In this document: positions 1 through 6,155 of the stretch, one piece after another
How the letters are laid out: each line of letters begins with the position of its first letter
Position numbering within the stretch: the first letter of the stretch is position 1
From: an uncultured Eisenbergiella sp.
GTDB taxonomy: Bacteria > Bacillota > Clostridia > Lachnospirales > Lachnospiraceae
Assembly (NCBI GenBank): GCA_947626725.1
Contig: CANQTI010000105.1
Location: 1 to 6,704, forward strand
Length of the DNA: 6,704 nt
Direction: 5' to 3'
Notes under the pieces: model-generated
What the model was told of the DNA's origin: nothing
Seen by the model: the letters and a program-made list of their open reading frames with translations, nothing else
The model's database searches: none
Position numbers and translations under genes: made by a program

Positions 1-394
1 TTTTCCCACAGAGATCGGATATACCCAGAAGCTCCAGCTTTTCCGCCGCCAGCGCCTTCTCCCGCTTCCCATAGCCGGGCCGCCACCCCCGGCTGTTCTG
101 ACAGCCGGACAGCACTACCTCACGGACTGAGGCGGGAAAATCCCGCTGCACCGGCGTCTGCTGCGGCACATAACCGATCTGGGAACGCAGAATCCCTTCC
201 CCCAGCACAATGGAACCGGAAGCGGGCTTTTTCAGGCCCAAAAGTCCTTTCATCAGCGTGGACTTTCCGGTGCCGTTCTCCCCGATGATACACAGATAGT
301 CCCCCTCCTCCACCGTAAAGCTCAGATCGGAGACCACCGCCTGCCCCTCATAGGACAGCGTGACATGATTACATTGTATGCAAAAACGATCCAT
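1..394 (-). CDS. ZnuC-like metal ABC transporter ATP-binding protein (partial, C-terminus beyond left edge)
   Basis: This is the N-terminal 131 residues of an ABC ATPase that would power metal import from the inner face of the membrane. Visible motifs are a Walker A, GENGTGKST at residues 38-46, and a Q-loop, YVPQQ with Gln78/79. A stretch PVQRDFPASVREVVLSGC at about 81-98 is typical of the Zn/Mn-type (ZnuC/AdcC/MntB) branch. The ABC signature, Walker B and H-loop lie outside the window. Family members are usually 220-260 residues, so about half is present. The ATG at 394 was chosen because a G-run (398-403) lies just upstream, though only 3 nt away, and because the protein starts about where the family does. 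It begins 84 nt after the stop of the metal-binding lipoprotein gene, a neighbour that fits a ZnuA-ZnuC pair. A permease gene should follow to the left. Zinc versus manganese cannot be decided from this fragment. Confidence 0.93.
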   Translation of the reverse strand, partial: MDRFCIQCNHVTLSYEGQAVVSDLSFTVEEGDYLCIIGENGTGKSTLMKGLLGLKKPASGSIVLGEGILRSQIGYVPQQTPVQRDFPASVREVVLSGCQNSRGWRPGYGKREKALAAEKLELLGISDLCGK

Positions 395-478
395 ATGCCC
401 CCCATTTCGAAAAATCCACGCGGACACATCTGCGGACCGCACAGCGCCTTTCCGATGCGCTCTTTTCTGCCGCGGCCG

Positions 479-1537
479 TCACCGCAGAGCCTCCCGCAGC
501 GATTCCACATTGCGGTACATCAGGGAAACGTAATCCTCCCCGTCAGCCAGGTCTTCGGCACTGACGGAATGCACCGCATAAAACACAGCCGTTTTTGCCC
601 CCGCCGCCTCCGCAATGGCCTCCGCGATTTTCCCGTTTGACAGCTCCAGATAAAATACCACGGGGATTCCTTCGTTTCGCACCCGGTCTGTTAAGGACGC
701 CACGGTGGCCGCCGCCGGCTCCGTTTCCATGCTGCAGCCGGGAAATGCCGCGTCATATTCCAGCCCGTAGGTTTTCACAAAATATAAAAGCGGGAACCGA
801 TCGCCGAAAATCAGGGGCTTTTGCCCGGCCTGCGCTGTCACCTCCACAAAGGCGGCATCCAGTGCACGAAGCTGTTCCAGATAAGCATCCGCATTCTGTG
901 AAAACAGCTCCGCATGTCCGGGATCCAGCCCGGCCATGACCGCACAGATCTCTTCTGTCAACACCATCGCGTTGCGCGGGGAGGTCCAGACATGTTCGTC
1001 GTACTCCCCTTCCTCCAGGCGTACCGCACCGTCCTGCGCAAAATCTTCGCTGCCCTCAGACGCGGATTCCGGCTTCGAAAACATCCCGTCCGCGTCCCCT
1101 GCTTCCTGCTCCCTGCGATCCCGCACCAGCATGCTCTCTGAAATTTCTTCTTCCAGCGGTTCCACCCAGTCCAACAGCGCCATCGCGTTGACCCGCCCGT
1201 CTCCGCCCTCCAGCAGCTCCTCCACCCAGGCGTCTGACTCACCGCCCGCATACAGAAATAGGTCACTGTTCATGATCCGACGAATATCGGCCGGCGTAGG
1301 TTCATAGGAATGGCTCTCCATTCCGGGCTTTAACAACATGACGACTTCCACCGCATCCCCGCCGATCTTCTTCACGAAATCATACGGCGGAAAAATTGTC
1401 GTCACGATATGCAATTTTGTCGCTGCGTCCGCACTGCCAGCTGCCGCGTCACGCGCCGCTCCACTGTCAGGGGACGCCGCGCAGCCGGAAAGGCACAACG
1501 CGGCCATTCCCAGAAGAGCCGCTCTTCGCAAAAACAT
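479..1537 (-). CDS. ZnuA-like metal ABC transporter substrate-binding lipoprotein
   Basis: This is a cluster A-I type solute-binding lipoprotein (352 residues) that would capture Zn2+ or Mn2+ outside the membrane and pass it to the ABC permease. The ATG at 1537 gives a short lipoprotein signal, MFLRRAALLGMAALCLSGC, with lipobox LSGC and lipidated Cys19. A G-run (1542-1547) lies 4 nt upstream. The frame stays open to an ATG at 1711, but that would add 58 basic, unlikely residues and overlap the previous gene. The mature domain starts LHIVTTIFPPYDFVKKIGGD. Likely metal ligands are His76 (GMESHSYEPTP) and His182 (DEHVWTSP). At the usual third His the sequence reads FGDRFPLLYF (Asp246-Arg247), and near the usual final Asp it has His323 (YAVHSVS). 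The loop at about 132-178, often His-rich in ZnuA, is strongly acidic and has no His. The general function is firm; the metal and the exact ligand set are inferred. Confidence 0.92.
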   Translation of the reverse strand: MFLRRAALLGMAALCLSGCAASPDSGAARDAAAGSADAATKLHIVTTIFPPYDFVKKIGGDAVEVVMLLKPGMESHSYEPTPADIRRIMNSDLFLYAGGESDAWVEELLEGGDGRVNAMALLDWVEPLEEEISESMLVRDRREQEAGDADGMFSKPESASEGSEDFAQDGAVRLEEGEYDEHVWTSPRNAMVLTEEICAVMAGLDPGHAELFSQNADAYLEQLRALDAAFVEVTAQAGQKPLIFGDRFPLLYFVKTYGLEYDAAFPGCSMETEPAAATVASLTDRVRNEGIPVVFYLELSNGKIAEAIAEAAGAKTAVFYAVHSVSAEDLADGEDYVSLMYRNVESLREALR

Positions 1538-1679
1538 TCCGCCCCCCGACATGCTCCGACAAAGGGACCTGCCGATTATCCCCGGTATGCTCCATCGAAG
1601 GCTTCTCCCGAATTTCCCCGATATTTTCCGACAGAAACCCCCATCCTGCTTTCCCCGCACGCCTCGGGAAGAACGCCTG

Positions 1680-2693
1680 TCACTTTTTCTCATCATGCCG
1701 CCGCTTCCCATACTCCGCCGCAGACTGCTTCAGCTCCTCCAGCGCCTCCGCGAACTTCCTTGACACCATGTTCGGGTTTCCCTTCAGCATGCTCCGCCGG
1801 ATTCCGTCGCCCAGATACTGCCTGTGCTCCCGGTTCCAGAGACTGTTGCGGAAGGACTCCCGCAGCTCCGTCAATTCGCTCCATTTTCCCTTCAGAGCCT
1901 CAGAATCTGACAGCCGCTCCCGCAGATATTCAAATCTGCGCTCAATACCCGCCGCCAATTCCTCCTGGCGCTGGGCAAACGCTTCCTGCCGCTGCGCAAC
2001 GCCCTCCTTCACGCTTTCCACGAACTCATCCCGGCGCTGGGCAAATTCTCCCAGAGCATCGGCGAGCTCCGCCCTGCGTTTTTCCTTCGCCTCGTCCGCC
2101 AGCGCGACGATCACATCCAGCCGCCGCTGCAGACGTTCCAGCTCCTGCCTTGCCTGCTCCAGCCTGACCAGCACGTCCCGCAGTTCCAGCGCTGCCTTGA
2201 AGGAAAGCGTGAAATCCGCCACGAACCCCACCGTGATCAGCATGGTAACCGCCGTCAATATTCCTTCCGGAATGGAAAGCACCAAGCGCTCGATGGGCGC
2301 ATGCACCACATGCGTCATCAGGATCGTCAGCCCGCCCCAGGCCAGCGTGGAGCCCAGACAGATCTGGCCCTGAAAATTAAACCTGTTCTGGGAATAGTCC
2401 CAGTATCGCACCTTGAACAGTGCCTCCATCGTCACACCGGTCACATATTCCAGCACGGTAGCGCCCACACAGCCTGCCAGATAGGTCAGCAGCAGGCTGT
2501 CCCGAAAGGGCATGGACACAATCAGCATCATCAGCGCGCCGCTGCCGTAAAGCGGCAGAAACGGACCCCGTATAAATCCCCGATTCACCAGCCTTTTTTG
2601 CTTGAACGATACATAGGCAGACTCAAAACACCAGCCGAAAAAACAATATAAATAGAAAAAAAACAACCACTGTATCCATGTATAACCGTACAT
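1680..2693 (-). CDS. CmpB-type (PF06541, 'putative ABC transporter type IV') membrane protein with C-terminal coiled coil
   Basis: This is a 337-residue integral membrane protein with two parts. The N-terminal half carries about five hydrophobic segments (roughly 5-24, 46-61, 65-88, 112-134 and 141-163). It has the conserved family pattern FFGWCFES (18-25), NRGFIRGPFLPLYG (37-50) and LEYVTGVTMEALF..RYWDYS (81-101). I recognise this as the CmpB family, called a putative ABC transporter permease on weak grounds; its biochemical role is unknown. The second half (about 165-285) is a highly charged Glu/Arg/Gln/Ala-rich coiled coil, including the doubled AQRQEAFAQRQEE, and is expected in the cytoplasm. 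The end is basic (GKRRHDEKK). The ATG at 2693 is supported by GGGGAG (2701-2706), 7 nt upstream. It starts 24 nt after the S4 gene stop, consistent with cotranscription. It is not a ZnuB-type permease, so it does not replace the missing transporter subunit. A scaffold or membrane-sensing role is possible but speculative. Confidence 0.85.
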   Translation of the reverse strand: MYGYTWIQWLFFFYLYCFFGWCFESAYVSFKQKRLVNRGFIRGPFLPLYGSGALMMLIVSMPFRDSLLLTYLAGCVGATVLEYVTGVTMEALFKVRYWDYSQNRFNFQGQICLGSTLAWGGLTILMTHVVHAPIERLVLSIPEGILTAVTMLITVGFVADFTLSFKAALELRDVLVRLEQARQELERLQRRLDVIVALADEAKEKRRAELADALGEFAQRRDEFVESVKEGVAQRQEAFAQRQEELAAGIERRFEYLRERLSDSEALKGKWSELTELRESFRNSLWNREHRQYLGDGIRRSMLKGNPNMVSRKFAEALEELKQSAAEYGKRRHDEKK

Positions 2694-2717
2694 AATCCAT
2701 CTCCCCGAACCGGCTGC

Positions 2718-3611
2718 TCACAGAAAAACGGTGACGCCGACCACCAGCTTACCCTTTCTCGTCTTGTATTTTTCGCCCATGTAAAGAAACTTCCCGCATC
2801 CCCGGACAGAGACCGTATCCCCTTCCCTGAGCAGATAACTGTCGTTCTCCTGCTGCCTTCCGCCCACATAGACCTTTTTCTGTGGAAAAAGCGCCTGGCT
2901 CTGCCCTCTGGACAGCTTCCAGACGGCCGCCACTACACTGTCACAGCGCGGACTGGCCACCGAAACTTCCCGTTCTTCCCGTTTTGGCTCCGGCAGCTCA
3001 GAAACCTCCGTCACTTCCCGGCATTTCACCCGGGTATGGCGCACCTGCTCCAGATTTTCCCGCAGAAACGGACACATCGCCGCGGTGCAGAATACATATG
3101 CGCACTTTCCGTCCACAAAAATATCCCCAATAGCGCTTCTGTCGATACCCAAATTCAGGATCGCTCCCAGGAAATCGCGATGCGTCAAAGCGTCCGAAAA
3201 CTTTTCCTGCAGCGGCTCTATCCTCACACAGGCGATGGGGAACGGTTCCTCATAGCCCAGCTGCGCCGGATCTCCGAACCGGGCCATCACGCGCTGTGCA
3301 TGGGGCGTGCCGCCAAAAAGCGCCAGATCTGTCCTGACCCATTCTATGCTGCACTCTTCGCTTTTTCCCTTGAATTCTCCGCTCTTTCCATTGAATCCTC
3401 CGCTTGCTTCCCGGAGGAGGTCCTCACTCTGAACACTTTTGCGTCCATCAGACCGTTCTCTGCCCAGACCCAGCGCCCGGCAGAGACAATCCTGTTCCGC
3501 CAACGATAAAAAACCGGAAAAAGTGAACAGGTTCTGCTTCCAGGACCTGTCCGCCAAATCAAGAAATCTTTTTTGTAACTGCTGCAGCTCTTTTTCTGTT
3601 TCCGCCGCCAC
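2718..3611 (-). CDS. YlmH-like S4-domain RNA-binding protein
   Basis: This 297-residue protein resembles YlmH, the S4-domain protein usually found near the division/DivIVA cluster in Firmicutes and linked to ribosome-associated functions. A family core sits at 144-163 (HRDFLGAILNLGIDRSAIGDI). It is followed by an S4 RNA-binding fold at about 222-285, with the pattern RCDSVVAAVWKLSRGQSQALF, then KKVYVGG, then REGDTVSVRGCGKF. The start is GTG at 3611, chosen because a strong AGGAG (3618-3622) lies 6 nt upstream, squeezed into the 13-nt gap after the upstream GTPase stop. This implies tight cotranscription and perhaps translational coupling. Residues 51-88 look like a lineage-specific low-complexity insert with a doubled seven-residue unit (GFNGKSG/EFKGKSE), against roughly 260 residues for ordinary YlmH. 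The family call is firm. Its role inside an apparent metal operon is unknown, and no zinc-binding motif is evident. Confidence 0.9.
   Translation of the reverse strand: MAAETEKELQQLQKRFLDLADRSWKQNLFTFSGFLSLAEQDCLCRALGLGRERSDGRKSVQSEDLLREASGGFNGKSGEFKGKSEECSIEWVRTDLALFGGTPHAQRVMARFGDPAQLGYEEPFPIACVRIEPLQEKFSDALTHRDFLGAILNLGIDRSAIGDIFVDGKCAYVFCTAAMCPFLRENLEQVRHTRVKCREVTEVSELPEPKREEREVSVASPRCDSVVAAVWKLSRGQSQALFPQKKVYVGGRQQENDSYLLREGDTVSVRGCGKFLYMGEKYKTRKGKLVVGVTVFL
3361..3402. repeat. Two-copy 21-bp tandem duplication inside the S4-protein gene
   Basis: Positions 3361-3381 and 3382-3402 match at 18 of 21 bases. Because 21 is a multiple of three, the duplication stays in frame and encodes the doubled GFNGKSG/EFKGKSE unit of the S4 protein. 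It lies in the low-complexity insert, so the protein probably tolerates it. Confidence 0.75.
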
Positions 3612-3624
3612 GGTCTTCTCCTCT

Positions 3625-4560
3625 TCAGCTGAAGCTGATCACCGGCTCCTTCGGCTGCTTCGCCTTCGTCAGCGAAAGCGCGTGCAGCACCGGCCCTTCT
3701 CCTTCATAATCCGCAAAATACTCCCGCTTCACAACGGCGGTCACTTTTACCCAGTCCCTCTCTTTATACAAAGAAATGTCTTTCGACACGCACACAAATC
3801 CCAGGAAAGTCATATCCTCCGCGCAGCAGGTCATCGCCATTCTCCCCGGCACAAAATGATCCTTCGGAAACTGATCCGGCTTCATCACCATGCCTACGAA
3901 CTGAACGGTTTTGCCCTCGTAACGCTCCAGATGATCCAGGCTGTCCAGATACCAGATACCGTAACCCTTCTCGTCCAGCACAATGGGATCGCTGTTCAGA
4001 TCATATGGAAGATCATCCTCCATAATCTCGTCAATCTCCCCGTTGCTGTCCTCAAACACGATGTCCGCCGACTGGTTCAGCGCTTTCACATTCCGTTTAT
4101 AAACATTCAGATCCTCAACTCCATCGCAGCGGTTGAAAATGATCATCTCCGACTTGCGCAGCATATCCGAAACCATGGACTTCATATTCGTAAAATACAT
4201 CGGAAACGTGGAGGCGTCGATCGTGGTGATCTGCTGCTCCACCCTCCAATGCCAGGGCAGCCGCAGATCCCGGAATTTCCACATGCCGTTATATTCGATG
4301 ATGATCCGCTCCGGACGGTGTTTTTTCTCCAGCGCCACCATTTTATCCACGGTGAAATCCGCTTCGTTCTCAATCACTTCCACCTCGGTCCTGCTGCGTT
4401 TGAGCACATACGGGTCGTACTCGATCTCTCCTTCCTCGCACAGCAAAAGCAGCGTTTTTCCGGAAATCTGAAAATAAGGCTGATCCAGTGTGAAATTGAT
4501 GAACTCTGTTTTTCCGCTGTCCAGAAAACCATTGATGATATAAACCGGTCTCATATACAT
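3625..4560 (-). CDS. Divergent G3E/CobW-type GTPase with C-terminal DUF1980/TIGR03943-like domain
   Basis: This 311-residue protein appears to be a P-loop NTPase of the CobW/G3E type. Its Walker A is GFLDSGKT (11-18), with Asp where Gly or Ala is usual. It also has an acidic switch-like CEEGEIEYD (41-49), a Walker B-like IIIEYNGM (86-93, compare ILIEPSGV in the neighbour) and NRCD (143-146) at the NKxD base-recognition site. The CxCC metal motif that classic G3E GTPases carry between Walker A and B is absent. The C-terminal third (about 215-311: FVGMVMKPDQF, VPGRMAMTCCAED with Cys245-Cys246, then DWVKVTAVV) resembles the C-terminal domain of DUF1980/TIGR03943 (YcgQ-like) proteins. That match is from memory and moderately sure. 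The start is ATG at 4560, with AAGGA about 6 nt upstream; in-frame TTG at 4668 would add 36 Gly/Cys/Ala-rich residues and is less likely. The gene follows the first GTPase by 120 nt. It may be a metallochaperone or regulator acting on a membrane partner. Confidence 0.82.
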   Translation of the reverse strand: MYMRPVYIINGFLDSGKTEFINFTLDQPYFQISGKTLLLLCEEGEIEYDPYVLKRSRTEVEVIENEADFTVDKMVALEKKHRPERIIIEYNGMWKFRDLRLPWHWRVEQQITTIDASTFPMYFTNMKSMVSDMLRKSEMIIFNRCDGVEDLNVYKRNVKALNQSADIVFEDSNGEIDEIMEDDLPYDLNSDPIVLDEKGYGIWYLDSLDHLERYEGKTVQFVGMVMKPDQFPKDHFVPGRMAMTCCAEDMTFLGFVCVSKDISLYKERDWVKVTAVVKREYFADYEGEGPVLHALSLTKAKQPKEPVISFS

Positions 4561-4680
4561 TCCGATTCCTTTCCTGATTCCATGTATCGAGGCTGCGGTC
4601 CCGGGCACTGCCGCCTTTGGTTCTCCCCAGCCGCAGGCCGCCCCAAAGCTGCCGCCGCACAGGCACAAGCCTTCCGAGCA
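4561..4680 (-). other. 120-nt GC-rich spacer between the two GTPase genes
   Basis: This is the longest gap between consecutive genes until the one before the lipoprotein gene. On the minus strand it holds a weak CTTTGG...CCAAAG dyad and the ribosome binding site (4567-4575) of the downstream GTPase. There is no T-run after the dyad, so I see no intrinsic terminator, and I see no convincing promoter. Transcription probably continues through it. Confidence 0.5.
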
Positions 4681-5895
4681 TTACCGCCTGAACAGTTCCG
4701 CCAGCGCCTCTTCTTTTAATTTAGAGCCAATGACACAGATCTTGCCCGTCACGTCCGGCTTTCCCGTGCGTACATCCACCTCTCCGGGTACAAAGTCAAA
4801 ATAAATCCACATGCCGTCCGGAGCCGGAACCATACCCTTTGCCCGCAGCACAAGCCCATATGTTTCCTCATTCTCCAAAGCATTCAGGCAGCTCTCCACC
4901 TGTTCCCTCGTATAGACCGCGGGCGACTCCATCCCCCAACTGGTAAACACTTCATCCGCATGGTGATGATGATGGTGGCCGTCGTGATCGTGGTGATGGT
5001 GCTCATGCTCTTCATCGTCATCGTCGTGATGATGGTGCTCGTGCTCTTCATCGTCGTCGTGATGATGGTGCTCGTGCTCTTCATCGTCGTCGTGATGATG
5101 GTGCCCGTGCTCTTCATCGTCATCGTCGTGATGATGGTGCTCGTGTTCTTCATCGTCGTCGTGATGATGATGCTCGTGCTCTTCATCGTCTTCATCGTGG
5201 TGATGATGCCCGTGCTCTTCACCATCATGATGATGATGGTGATGCTCTTCCTCATCGTGCATCGCACGCACCAGCTCCATCAGTTCGGCTTCCAGATCCT
5301 TCGCGCCTTCAATGGTCTCCAGCACGGTCTTTCCATCCAGCTGCGCCAAAGGCGTGGTAATAACGGTCGCCTTCGGATTATGCTCCCGGATCAGCTCTAC
5401 TGCCTGCTGAATTTTCTCTTCCGAAGCGATATCGGTTCTGCTCAGAATGATCGTACCCGCATGCTCGATCTGATTGATGAAAAACTCCCCAAAGTTTCGG
5501 ATATAGGCTTTACATTTGGTCGCATCCACCACAGCCACCGCGCTGTTCAGTTCCACATCCGTGCCCAGTCCCGCATTCTGCACCGCTTTCATCACATCCG
5601 ACAGCTTCCCCACGCCAGAAGGCTCAATCAGAATGCGCTCCGGATGATAAGTGGAAAGCACCTCTTTTAAGGAAGTGCCGAAATCGCCTACCAGGGAACA
5701 GCAGATACAGCCGGAATTCATTTCCTTAATCTCAATGCCGGAATCCTTCAGAAAACCGCCGTCGATGCCGATCTCTCCAAATTCATTCTCAATGAGCACT
5801 ACCTGGCTCCCGGCCAACGCCTCTTTCAAAAGCTTCTGGATCAGCGTAGTCTTGCCCGCCCCCAAAAAACCGGACACAATATCTATTTTCGTCAT
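4681..5895 (-). CDS. G3E-family (CobW/P47K) GTPase metallochaperone with giant His/Asp/Glu tract
   Basis: This 404-residue cytoplasmic GTPase is of the COG0523 type, which delivers metals to proteins using GTP hydrolysis. Motifs in order are Walker A GFLGAGKTT (9-17), ENEFGEIGID (36-45), the metal-binding CxCC (GCICC, Cys63/65/66), Walker B-like ILIEPSG (88-94), and SRTD (152-155) at the NKxD position. A tract (213-312) follows, made only of His, Asp, Glu and Gly: by my count 49 His, 47 acidic and 4 Gly. A CobW C-terminal domain closes the protein (about 318-404). ATG at 5895 was chosen because GAGG (5901-5904) lies 5 nt upstream and the first beta strand, KIDIVSGFLGAGKT, begins at once; an ATG at 5937 would add 14 Ala-rich residues. 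As the first gene of the probable operon, next to a metal uptake system, it is most simply a zinc-handling chaperone. Nickel or cobalt cannot be excluded, but no hydrogenase, urease or cobalamin genes are nearby. Confidence 0.94.
   Translation of the reverse strand: MTKIDIVSGFLGAGKTTLIQKLLKEALAGSQVVLIENEFGEIGIDGGFLKDSGIEIKEMNSGCICCSLVGDFGTSLKEVLSTYHPERILIEPSGVGKLSDVMKAVQNAGLGTDVELNSAVAVVDATKCKAYIRNFGEFFINQIEHAGTIILSRTDIASEEKIQQAVELIREHNPKATVITTPLAQLDGKTVLETIEGAKDLEAELMELVRAMHDEEEHHHHHHDGEEHGHHHHDEDDEEHEHHHHDDDEEHEHHHHDDDDEEHGHHHHDDDEEHEHHHHDDDEEHEHHHHDDDDEEHEHHHHDHDGHHHHHHADEVFTSWGMESPAVYTREQVESCLNALENEETYGLVLRAKGMVPAPDGMWIYFDFVPGEVDVRTGKPDVTGKICVIGSKLKEEALAELFRR
4960..5259 (-). repeat. In-frame 33/36-bp tandem repeat array encoding the His-rich metal-binding tract
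   Basis: The array encodes residues 213-312 of the G3E GTPase. Seven HGHHHH or HEHHHH blocks are separated by acidic spacers of five or six residues (DDDEE, DDDDEE, DEDDEE), giving DNA periods of 33 and 36 bp. A six-His run caps each end. Neighbouring units are almost identical at the DNA level, which suggests recent expansion by slippage or unequal recombination. The plus strand across it is a run of GTG/ATG/GTC/TTC triplets. Confidence 0.93.
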
Positions 5896-5900
5896 ATCTG

Positions 5901-5904
5901 CCTC
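5901..5904 (-). promoter_or_regulatory. Ribosome binding site deciding the start of the His-rich GTPase
   Basis: GAGG on the minus strand lies 5 nt before the ATG at 5895. The competing ATG at 5937 has only a weak purine stretch upstream, so this site decides the start. Confidence 0.7.
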
Positions 5905-5986
5905 ACATTCTGCCGCTGCCGCGGCCCCGTTTTGCATTATATTCCGGCAGACCCTAAAAAGGTTCCCGCCGTTCGGTCATCATATT

Positions 5987-6015
5987 ATTGTGCGCCAGTT
6001 TGGAAAAAAAGTCAA
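5987..6015 (-). promoter_or_regulatory. Possible promoter of the minus-strand operon
   Basis: On the minus strand TTGACT (6010-6015) is followed after 17 nt by CACAAT (5987-5992). The -35 box is close to consensus and the -10 box is imperfect (four of six). Transcription would start near 5980, leaving a leader of about 85 nt before the first GTPase. This is plausible, not proven. Confidence 0.45.
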
Positions 6016-6126
6016 CATCAGACATCCAAAATTCACTTTATTTTCAGAAAGTATTTTTCACAAAACACAGACTTTCTCATGGGGTGACAGGACACCACAG
6101 CACATGGAAAAAACGTCAAAAATGCA

Positions 6127-6155
6127 TTGCACGCGGACATCGATTCTGGTATGAT
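6127..6155 (+). promoter_or_regulatory. rnpB promoter
   Basis: TTGCAC (6127-6132) and TATGAT (6150-6155) are separated by exactly 17 bp. The expected start, six to seven bases after the -10 box, coincides with the first paired base of the RNase P RNA at 6162. That agreement makes the call strong. Confidence 0.85.

Larger units (their letters stand above)
5896..6126. other. Divergent intergenic region between the metal operon and rnpB
   Basis: I see no supported coding region here; a plus-strand open frame running across it lacks a good ribosome binding site. It is AT-richer than the flanking genes, particularly 6000-6060. It contains the likely leader of the operon (about 5896-5980), with an imperfect GC-rich stem at 5946-5970, and an A-rich stretch (6108-6122) just upstream of the rnpB -35 box that could act as an UP element. 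I could not find a clean Zur, Fur or AdcR-like palindrome. Confidence 0.55.

Noticed and set aside
431..441. Perfect dyad TGCGG-A-CCGCA in the gap between lipoprotein and ATPase genes, considered as operator or terminator
   Set aside because: It has five-base arms with a one-base centre, too short to form a hairpin and without a T-run. It is likely chance in GC-rich DNA.
1538..1711. N-terminal extension of the lipoprotein gene to the ATG at 1711
   Set aside because: It would put 58 basic residues before a perfect lipoprotein signal and overlap the previous gene by 32 bases. The ATG at 1537 has a G-rich site upstream and gives a normal signal peptide.
1396..2373. Long plus-strand open frame opposite the CmpB and lipoprotein genes
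   Set aside because: It is Ser/Arg-rich low-complexity translation lying opposite the Glu/Arg/Ala coiled coil; both minus-strand genes have clear domains and ribosome binding sites.
3439..4719. 426-codon plus-strand open frame opposite the second GTPase
   Set aside because: It is longer than the real gene but His/Arg-rich with no domain pattern, while the minus strand shows Walker A and Walker B motifs and proper starts.
4960..5259. Regular ~33-36-bp repeat considered as a CRISPR array
   Set aside because: The units are directly adjacent with no unique spacers, stay in frame, and encode the His-rich tract.
4960..5670. Plus-strand open frame rich in Met, Val, Leu and Ile, looking like a membrane peptide
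   Set aside because: It is the antisense reading of the His/Asp repeat: CAT/CAC and GAC/GAT codons read backwards give Met/Val codons. No ribosome binding site or family resemblance supports it.
6000..6060. AT-rich segment with partial inverted and direct repeats, considered as a Fur-family box
   Set aside because: The arms are short A/T runs with several mismatches and do not match the Zur, Fur or AdcR consensus patterns I know.
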